A stretch of DNA of 19,261 nucleotides, from assembly GCA_964606575.1 (NCBI GenBank), contig CAZSHA010000045.1:1-19261 (forward strand), written 5' to 3'. The notes under the pieces were generated by a model, which was given only the letters and a program-made list of their open reading frames with translations, made no database searches and was not told where the DNA came from. Positions 7,553 to 12,480 of the stretch are shown one piece after another. Numbering within the stretch: the first letter of the stretch is position 1; every line of letters starts with the position of its first letter. The stretch comes from RGIG4576 sp964606575. Its GTDB lineage: Bacteria; Bacteroidota; Bacteroidia; Bacteroidales; Muribaculaceae. The translations under genes and the position numbers were made by a program.

Positions 7553-8575
7553 TTACATTGCAATATCTTGTTGTTCTGTTTGCCAATCATCAACCGACGG
7601 GTTGAATCCGTTACCGTTTTCGATAGGCTCCGGCAATCCTAGGTCGGCATCAATGATGATATGCACGTTCTTGCGGTCGGGAGCCGTGTTCACTTGGTCG
7701 GAAACATCGACGAAGCGGGCATATCCCTGTCCGTCGCTCTGCCACAAGTACAAGATGAACATGTGAGGCTCAGTGTTCTCCTCGTGATGACCGAAGGTGT
7801 AGAATTTGCCTATGATTTTAGACTCACCGTCGGAAGCCGACTCAAACGGCACTGTCACCCTAGACTTGCCAAGTTCCATAGTGGACGGATAAAGCTCGCC
7901 GCTCAATCCGGTCAACGCACCCGACATCTGGCGTATGTGCTTCAAGTTCTTCACGTTACGCACTTCGTAGGTATAGGTGCAAATCAAGTCTTCGGGAACG
8001 AAGGTGAGAATAGTTTCGGTGGTGTTGTCTACCCTCACTTGCGGGTCGGGCGACGACGATGTGACCGTTTCGTGCGTGTAGTAAGTTCCGCTATCGGTGA
8101 TGTCGATGCCTACAGCCGACGTTCCCCACATCATATCGGGGCTTATCACCACGCTCTCGTCCTCAGTGCCTACGGGACGTGGAGCGGTGAAATCGTTACG
8201 TCCGTATAGAGGCTCTAGGATGCCACCTTCACGTGTGTAATATTTAAAGTCGGAGTAGGAAGCGGTGTTGCCGAACAGCACAGCTTCGGTGTCGTTGTTG
8301 TTGACCACCACGTTGTACTCGCCAATCACGATTTCCACATAGCCGCCCTCACGGCTCAAGTCGAAACGGCGCGGAGTGCCGCCCTCCACAGGGAAGAAGT
8401 ACACACTCATACCCTCGGGGTTGGCATCAGTAGCTTTGCTCCAGTCGAAAACAACCTTTATCTTGGCAGTGTGCGGGTGGTGATAGCACAAGTCCTTATG
8501 CTCACACGACGACAACGCCAATGCAGCCACCAACACTACTAATAGATTACGCATATATATCTGTAAATTCATCAT
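7553..8575 (-). CDS. DUF5119 lipoprotein, probable pilus anchor/minor subunit
   Basis: Read from the ATG at 8575 this is a 340-residue lipoprotein: hydrophobic LLVVLVAALA, lipobox LALSSC (Cys24), then EHKDLCYHHPHTAKIKVVFDW, the typical start of DUF5119 proteins. NPEGMSVYFFPVEGG and a VVNNNDTEAVLFG stretch support the family. DUF5119 proteins occur in Bacteroidales fimbrial operons beside fimbrillins and resemble FimB/Mfa2-type anchor subunits, so a base or anchor role is inferred. The C-terminus carries SVDDWQT, a close variant of the fimbrillin VDDFQT strand. The start is chosen because an AAAGGAGG lies 7 nt upstream of ATG 8575; GTG 8593 and ATG 8554 are alternatives. It begins 14 nt after the DUF3575 stop, implying translational coupling. 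Codons are mostly G/C-ending, unlike the two following fimbrillins. Confidence 0.85.
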   Translation of the reverse strand: MMNLQIYMRNLLVVLVAALALSSCEHKDLCYHHPHTAKIKVVFDWSKATDANPEGMSVYFFPVEGGTPRRFDLSREGGYVEIVIGEYNVVVNNNDTEAVLFGNTASYSDFKYYTREGGILEPLYGRNDFTAPRPVGTEDESVVISPDMMWGTSAVGIDITDSGTYYTHETVTSSSPDPQVRVDNTTETILTFVPEDLICTYTYEVRNVKNLKHIRQMSGALTGLSGELYPSTMELGKSRVTVPFESASDGESKIIGKFYTFGHHEENTEPHMFILYLWQSDGQGYARFVDVSDQVNTAPDRKNVHIIIDADLGLPEPIENGNGFNPSVDDWQTEQQDIAM

Positions 8576-8582
8576 TTCGTCG

Positions 8583-8590
8583 CCTCCTTT
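8583..8590 (-). promoter_or_regulatory. Strong Shine-Dalgarno sequence before the DUF5119 gene
   Basis: The minus strand reads AAAGGAGG, 7 nt before the ATG at 8575, overlapping the stop codon of the upstream gene. Anti-SD matches are rare in Bacteroidetes. Other starts in this window have A-rich leaders instead. It supports 8575 as the start and suggests reinitiation by ribosomes ending at 8590. Confidence 0.6.
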
Positions 8591-9831
8591 CACTTATCCT
8601 TATTATAATTTCCGCGACCAATGAGCCACACAAGCGAGATCTCAGCCTTGGTAGGACCGAACCAGCGGCGCTGCTTAGTCTTTTGCCACACATAACAGCC
8701 GTCGATAGGCAGATATTCCTTATACTCGCCGCCTAGATAGCCCAAACCGAGGGTGATGTCGAGATTGATACGCCGCAACAGCGGAGCCGAATAGCCTAGC
8801 GACAAACCGCCACCCCAAGTCCAGCGGTCGCCCAAGTAACCACGCCCGCCAAGCTCGAAGTCGTAGGTGAGCATCTGCCCGTACACCCCCACGTGCCAAC
8901 CCTGCAACGGCTTCTCAGCAGCCTTAGAGCCGAAGTAGCGGCGTATTTCCAAGTCGCCGCCATAGGTACGCCAGAAGTTGTGATGCTTACTGCTCTTCCA
9001 CCAAGCGTACATCCAGTTGCCAGTCAACGAGTAGTTTTTTCCTAGGTACACCTCAGCACCTATATTAGGTATTAGCGCCACATCATATAGCATATTGGTT
9101 TTCAACGCCACATATAGAGGAGCAGGCTCTGGACGCTCAAAGCGAGGAGGCTCCGGTATCTCTAATTGGCGAGGCTCAATCTCTAGATTCTCCACCACGG
9201 GGTTAAGAGGATCGTAGTTGATAATCTTTTCCCATTCGATTACTATCTGCAAATAGAACGCGCGCAACTTCGGGAAGAAGTGGCGGTACATGTAACGCCA
9301 AGGGCGGCTGTTGTCAAGCCACACCAGCTTGCGTTTACGTATTTCGATGTTGCTTCTGCCGCGGCGCTCAAGCTCGGGGGTGTTCTTGATGATGTCTAGC
9401 ACCTCGTCACGATAAGCCATGTCGGAAGCCTCCACCATTTCATACAAGCCTTCCCAATCAATACCGCGCGACTCCTCCACAATCACCGAGTCGGGCAGGT
9501 CGACATAGCCTTTCAACACGCCACGAATCCGGTCGGCACGCTTGCGAGAAAGACGTTGGTTGAGTTTCCAAGTACCTTCGGGAGAACAGCCGGCAATGAT
9601 GTGGATTTTTGAAATTTGGGTTAGGACACTGTCGCTCCTCAACTCCTTCACACGCTCCACGAACTTTTCCATGCGTTCACCATTGCCCTTGAAGTTGGGT
9701 TCCCACGTTGAATACCCCTGCCGGAAATACACTTGAAGAGTATCGGAAGCTCTTATGACCTCCCTCCTTCGCGCCTCTACATTAACACATATAGTAAAGA
9801 CAAACAACAATATAATAAATAGTCGCTTCAT
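8590..9831 (-). CDS. OmpA-like / DUF3575 outer-membrane protein of the pilus operon
   Basis: Starting at the ATG at 9831 gives 413 residues with signal peptide MKRLFIILLFVFTICVNVEA and no lipobox. An earlier GTG at 9876 would bury this signal and is unlikely. Residues about 77-107 (IHIIAGCSPEGTWKLNQRLSRKRADRI in part) resemble the OmpA C-terminal peptidoglycan-binding fold, which has the N-x-x-L-S-x-x-R-A pattern. A Pro/Glu-rich linker (about 219-238) leads into the DUF3575 domain (239-413), rich in alternating aromatic residues such as LTGNWMYAWW, GWHVGVYGQ and RWTWGGGLSLGYS, as in outer-membrane beta-barrels. DUF3575 genes commonly open Bacteroidales fimbrial operons. The role is not established; periplasmic or outer-membrane anchoring or subunit export is plausible. 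It is the first gene of the operon, with 529 nt of non-coding DNA upstream. Confidence 0.85.
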   Translation of the reverse strand: MKRLFIILLFVFTICVNVEARRREVIRASDTLQVYFRQGYSTWEPNFKGNGERMEKFVERVKELRSDSVLTQISKIHIIAGCSPEGTWKLNQRLSRKRADRIRGVLKGYVDLPDSVIVEESRGIDWEGLYEMVEASDMAYRDEVLDIIKNTPELERRGRSNIEIRKRKLVWLDNSRPWRYMYRHFFPKLRAFYLQIVIEWEKIINYDPLNPVVENLEIEPRQLEIPEPPRFERPEPAPLYVALKTNMLYDVALIPNIGAEVYLGKNYSLTGNWMYAWWKSSKHHNFWRTYGGDLEIRRYFGSKAAEKPLQGWHVGVYGQMLTYDFELGGRGYLGDRWTWGGGLSLGYSAPLLRRINLDITLGLGYLGGEYKEYLPIDGCYVWQKTKQRRWFGPTKAEISLVWLIGRGNYNKDK

Positions 9832-10033
9832 GGACGTTAATATTAATCTTTCTATTCGCACTCCCCCCTGCGACACTCATCGGGGACAGCGTTATCATTC
9901 TCGTCCGCCCGATTCACCTTGTCAACAAGAGATAAGCACAGGTTTCATTATGCTTTTTCATATATGCCAAGCCTTTTTTGCCCTGCATGAGCTTTCAAAC
10001 TCGTTTTCATGTGATTTTTTCCTAACGATTTAC

Positions 10034-10041
10034 TACCTTTG
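10034..10041 (+). promoter_or_regulatory. Candidate plus-strand -7 box with no gene downstream
   Basis: TACCTTTG matches TAnnTTTG, with TGTG (10010-10013) 20 nt upstream as a one-mismatch -33 element. Transcription would begin near 10048 and meet the hairpin at 10160-10189, giving a possible RNA of about 140 nt running opposite to the pilus leader. No ORF with coding character follows. A chance match remains possible. Confidence 0.3.
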
Positions 10042-10124
10042 CCTTGTTGGTTTCATCGGATATTTTATCCACCTTGGCATCGCTTTTTCAAAAGGACAGC
10101 AACTCACTCAACAAATTTGATTTA

Positions 10125-10132
10125 CAAAAATA
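10125..10132 (-). promoter_or_regulatory. Candidate promoter of the pilus operon
   Basis: TATTTTTG on the minus strand fits the TAnnTTTG -7 consensus and is the best match between the DUF3575 start and the upstream gene. It implies a 5' untranslated leader of nearly 290 nt. No TTTG lies at the -33 position; that place is taken by the edge of the palindrome 10138-10153 and the G8 tract, so an activator may be needed. Confidence 0.4.
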
Positions 10133-10137
10133 GCAGA

Positions 10138-10153
10138 AATTTTAGCTAAAATT
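10138..10153. repeat. Perfect 16-bp palindrome near the pilus promoter
   Basis: AATTTTAGCTAAAATT is fully self-complementary and lies between the -7 box and the expected -33 position of the putative pilus promoter. This is a typical position for a dimeric regulator's operator. The regulator is unknown and none is encoded in the window. Confidence 0.5.
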
Positions 10154-10154
10154 A

Positions 10155-10189
10155 CCCCCCCCGCACGTTAAATTATGTTAACGTGCGGG
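10155..10189. repeat. G8 tract abutting a 12-bp inverted repeat
   Basis: Eight C (plus strand) at 10155-10162 run into an inverted repeat with 12-bp perfect arms (CCCGCACGTTAA 10160-10171 and TTAACGTGCGGG 10178-10189) and a 6-nt spacer. On neither strand is it followed by a T tract, so a terminator is doubtful. Relative to the pilus promoter it would lie about 35-70 nt upstream of the start site, suggesting a regulator site. The homopolymer could vary in length by slippage. Confidence 0.55.
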
Positions 10190-10221
10190 AATTGGTGGAC
10201 ATTCTGTAGTAAATTGTGTTT

Positions 10222-10250
10222 AAACTGCATTTATCCGCCACCAAACTGCA
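10222..10250. repeat. Direct repeat AAACTGCA with 21-bp period
   Basis: Two copies of AAACTGCA start 21 bp apart (10222 and 10243), which is two helical turns and puts both on the same DNA face. Together with the flanking TTGGTGG/CCACCAA inverted repeat it looks like a possible regulator-binding array, but two 8-mers can also arise by chance in AT-rich DNA. Confidence 0.3.
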
Positions 10251-10303
10251 AAAATCGGGAATCACACAAAAAACACTAGGAGATACATGAGTATATAACA
10301 CAA

Positions 10304-10338
10304 CACGTGGCGGTCGTTTTCTATGCGACCGCCACGTG
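10304..10338 (-). terminator. Hairpin terminator after the aspartate aminotransferase gene
   Basis: Perfect 13-bp inverted repeat: CACGTGGCGGTCG (10304-10316) and CGACCGCCACGTG (10326-10338) with a 9-nt loop. It is 22 nt past the aminotransferase stop and is followed on the minus strand by TTGTGTTATAT. This is the strongest hairpin in the window. It should insulate the pilus operon from read-through. Confidence 0.8.
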
Positions 10339-10360
10339 CGGAATAAATATCATCTTATTT

Positions 10361-11554
10361 TTACGCTAATTTGGCAAGAGCGGCCTTGATGCGCTCCACT
10401 GCCTCACGTATGTTATCATCGCTTGTGGCATAGCTCAAACGGATGTAGTCGGGAGCGCAGAACGCAGCACCCTCTACCGTAGCCACATGAGCATCCTCAA
10501 GCAGATACATAGACAAGTCATGCGAGTCCTTTATCACCTGCTCACCGTTCTTCTTGCCGAAATAAGCCGACACCTCAGGGAAGATGTAGAACGCTCCTTG
10601 CGGGTTATTGATACGCAAGCCCGGTATCTCCTTCAACAACTCAACTATCAAGTTGCGACGACGCTCGAACGCCTTACGCATATCTTCCACGCAGTCTTGC
10701 GAACCAGTATATGCCGCTTCTGCTGCCTTCTGAGCAACAGATGACGGATTGGAAGAATATTGTCCCTGCAACTTCTGGGTAGCCTTGGCAATCCACAGCG
10801 GAGCAGCCAAGTAGCCTATACGCCAACCAGTCATGGCATAAGCCTTGGAAACACCGTTTACGGTGACTACACGGTCGGCAACCTCTGGAAATTCTGCTAT
10901 AGAGCAGAACTCGCCGGTATAGTTGATATGTTCATAGATTTCATCGGAAAGAATGATAATATCAGGATATTTGGCAAGCACATCGGCAAGAGCCTTCAGT
11001 TCCTTACGAGTGTAAACGCTTCCTGTGGGATTGGACGGCGAGCAAAGCAGCACCATCTTAGTCTTAGGCGTGATCGCCTCCTCCAGCTGTTTGGCAGTAA
11101 TCTTGAAATCTTGCTCCACGCTGGCTGGCACTATCACGTTAACGCCCTCGGCAAGCTTCACCATCTCCACATAGCTCACCCATGCCGGAGTAGGGATAAT
11201 CACCTCATCGCCAGGATTGATTACCGACAATATGCAGTTACAAAGCGACTGCTTCGCGCCGTTAGACACCACAATCTGGTCGGGAACGAAGTCACGCCCG
11301 TTCTCATTCTTCATCTTATCGCAAATAGCCTTGCGAAGCGACAAATAACCGCCAACCGGCGTATAGAAAGTGAAATTATCGTCAATAGCTTGCTTCGCCG
11401 CTTCCTTGATATGCTCGGGAGTGTTGAAATCAGGCTCACCCACCGACATGTTTATTACATCCACGCCCTGACTGCGCAACTCGGCACTCTTTTGCGACAT
11501 TGCCAAGGTTTGAGATGGCGACAATGCCTGTATTCTTTGTGATACACTGCTCAT
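10361..11554 (-). CDS. Class I aspartate aminotransferase (AspB type)
   Basis: This 397-residue PLP enzyme belongs to the class I, Igamma-like aspartate aminotransferases, at the usual length. Motifs in order: INMSVGEPDFNTPEHI (34-49), YTPVGGYLSLRKAI (64-77), SNGAKQSL (97-104), SPSNPTGSVY (172-181) with the cofactor-binding Asn175, SDEIYEHI (203-210) with Asp204, and VSKAYAMTGWRIGY (235-248) with Schiff-base Lys237 and Arg245. The substrate-carboxylate Arg lies in YIRLSYA near the C-terminus. It moves the amino group between aspartate and 2-oxoglutarate; related enzymes also accept prephenate or aromatic acids, so exact specificity is uncertain. It has no signal peptide and is cytosolic. Its own -7 box upstream and a strong terminator downstream suggest it is monocistronic. 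Confidence 0.93.
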   Translation of the reverse strand: MSSVSQRIQALSPSQTLAMSQKSAELRSQGVDVINMSVGEPDFNTPEHIKEAAKQAIDDNFTFYTPVGGYLSLRKAICDKMKNENGRDFVPDQIVVSNGAKQSLCNCILSVINPGDEVIIPTPAWVSYVEMVKLAEGVNVIVPASVEQDFKITAKQLEEAITPKTKMVLLCSPSNPTGSVYTRKELKALADVLAKYPDIIILSDEIYEHINYTGEFCSIAEFPEVADRVVTVNGVSKAYAMTGWRIGYLAAPLWIAKATQKLQGQYSSNPSSVAQKAAEAAYTGSQDCVEDMRKAFERRRNLIVELLKEIPGLRINNPQGAFYIFPEVSAYFGKKNGEQVIKDSHDLSMYLLEDAHVATVEGAAFCAPDYIRLSYATSDDNIREAVERIKAALAKLA

Positions 11555-11582
11555 ATTTTACGCTATTTTAGTTATTTTGGGA

Positions 11583-11590
11583 CAAAAATA
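11583..11590 (-). promoter_or_regulatory. Candidate aspartate aminotransferase promoter (-7 box)
   Basis: TATTTTTG on the minus strand fits TAnnTTTG and would start transcription about 20 nt upstream of the ATG. No good -33 TTG lies at 19-21 nt. A second match, TATATTTG at 11625-11632 with TTTC 18 nt upstream, is an equally possible alternative and would give a longer leader. Confidence 0.4.
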
Positions 11591-11633
11591 CATAATTTTA
11601 GCGAGTTTTCATCATAAATGCCAACAAATATAC

Positions 11634-12392
11634 TTATTCGGAAGCACTTGGAAATTTCTTATTAGCCACTTCCATGATTTTTGACACATCAAAATAGAAA
11701 CCTTCAGGCGACTTGCTGTCTTTCTTGTTCACACGGATATAGTCAATGTTTCCCTCAACCTCCTCGTGCGAAGTAGCCACATATCCCAAGAAATTTATAA
11801 TATTGTACTCATGCTCAACCGAAGTCACAACCCAAGGATGCTCCTTTGTGCCTTGACCGCTCGACAAGATAGCCGCCACAATGTGATTGAGCCTAAACTG
11901 GCAGATGCGGGCAAGATTGTCCTTTCTTATCTCCTTCAAGGCATAGATGAAGAACGTCATCTGCCTCAAGTCGAAGATATTGTCGTTAAGGACATTGCGG
12001 GCATTATCACGTATAAGCACGCTCTCCTCACGTGTAAACTCTTTCTTATCGTATAGATGTTCCAGCTTCTCGGAGAACTCGGAAGTGCGGAAAGGATTGT
12101 AATCTTCCTGGAAGACATAGCCATAGTAAAGGTTGCGGTAATCCTCAACCGTCATCACCGTACCCCGCTTAATAGTGCCGTCGGGCAGGGTGTCGTTGAG
12201 CGAAATGGTATCGTTACGCATGAACGCCGCCATCAGCTTTGGATAGTGCGAACGGCTTCCCACGGTGTCCTGCGTAGCCCGCCTAACCTCCTCAAAATCG
12301 ACCTTGCGCACCTCCAGCCTTTTAGGCGTAGCCGCCATAGTGGCAAATCCAGCCATCATGACACATAATATAGTAATAATCAGATATCTCAT
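11634..12392 (-). CDS. Exported DUF4919-like protein of unknown function
   Basis: This 252-residue protein has a cleavable signal peptide (MRYLIITILCVMMAGFATMAA) and no lipobox Cys, so it is predicted to be periplasmic or secreted. The mature part contains YRNLYYGYVFQEDYNPF, conserved in DUF4919 proteins of Bacteroidales as I recall them, followed by a helical middle section and a GQGTKEHPWVVTSVEHEYNI segment. No catalytic motif stands out and the function is unknown. It lies between the 7TM-HD gene and the aspartate aminotransferase but has its own promoter-like sequence overlapping the end of the upstream gene's 3' flank. The family assignment is from memory of the YYGY...Q motif. Confidence 0.75.
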   Translation of the reverse strand: MRYLIITILCVMMAGFATMAATPKRLEVRKVDFEEVRRATQDTVGSRSHYPKLMAAFMRNDTISLNDTLPDGTIKRGTVMTVEDYRNLYYGYVFQEDYNPFRTSEFSEKLEHLYDKKEFTREESVLIRDNARNVLNDNIFDLRQMTFFIYALKEIRKDNLARICQFRLNHIVAAILSSGQGTKEHPWVVTSVEHEYNIINFLGYVATSHEEVEGNIDYIRVNKKDSKSPEGFYFDVSKIMEVANKKFPSASE

Positions 12393-12446
12393 ATCAAAAA
12401 TTTCCTCAAAATCATAAAAAGTCCAGTCGTGGCATCATGCCCCGCA

Positions 12447-12478
12447 CAAAAGTAGTTAATAAAAGCCTAAGCCCGAAA
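12447..12478 (-). promoter_or_regulatory. Promoter of the DUF4919-like gene
   Basis: TACTTTTG (12447-12454) fits the -7 consensus, with TTTC (12475-12478) as a one-mismatch -33 element at a 20-nt spacing, inside the accepted 19-21 range. The -33 element starts 3 nt past the stop of the upstream gene. The predicted leader is about 50 nt. Confidence 0.6.
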
Positions 12479-12480
12479 CT

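Larger units (their letters stand above)
9832..10360. other. 529-nt regulatory intergenic region upstream of the pilus operon
   Basis: No convincing gene lies here. Elements seen are a minus-strand -7 box (10125-10132), a plus-strand TACCTTTG (10034-10041), a 16-bp palindrome (10138-10153), a C8/G8 tract (10155-10162), a 12-bp-arm inverted repeat (10160-10189), a 7-bp inverted repeat TTGGTGG/CCACCAA (10192-10198, 10238-10244), a direct repeat AAACTGCA (10222-10229, 10243-10250) with 21-bp period, and the aminotransferase terminator (10304-10338). Three minus-strand mini-ORFs of 15-20 codons (starts at 10080, 10010 and 9961) could be leader peptides, but nothing beyond their length supports them. 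Confidence 0.6.

Noticed and set aside
7661..8209. Plus-strand open frame of 182 codons opposite the DUF5119 gene
   Set aside because: Antisense artefact of G/C-ending codons; there is no plausible promoter and no recognisable protein features.
9914..10080. Three short minus-strand ORFs of 15-20 codons in the pilus leader as regulatory peptides
   Set aside because: Such lengths are expected by chance; there is no ribosome-binding signal, no biased codon run tied to a metabolite and no attenuator with a T tract.
9755..10120. Plus-strand open frame of 121 codons crossing the pilus operon upstream region
   Set aside because: It starts inside the DUF3575 gene, has no conserved features, and spans promoter-like and leader sequence. 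Hydrophobic runs come from AT-rich DNA.
9832..10360. Invertible promoter (phase-variation switch) flanked by long inverted repeats
   Set aside because: The inverted repeats are hairpin-sized with short spacers and different arms. No pair brackets a promoter at 100-300 bp and no recombinase gene is present.
10760..11542. Long plus-strand open frame (260 codons) opposite the aspartate aminotransferase
   Set aside because: It is a shadow: the minus-strand frame has all motifs of a known enzyme, and the opposite translation is His/Arg/Leu-rich with no domain.
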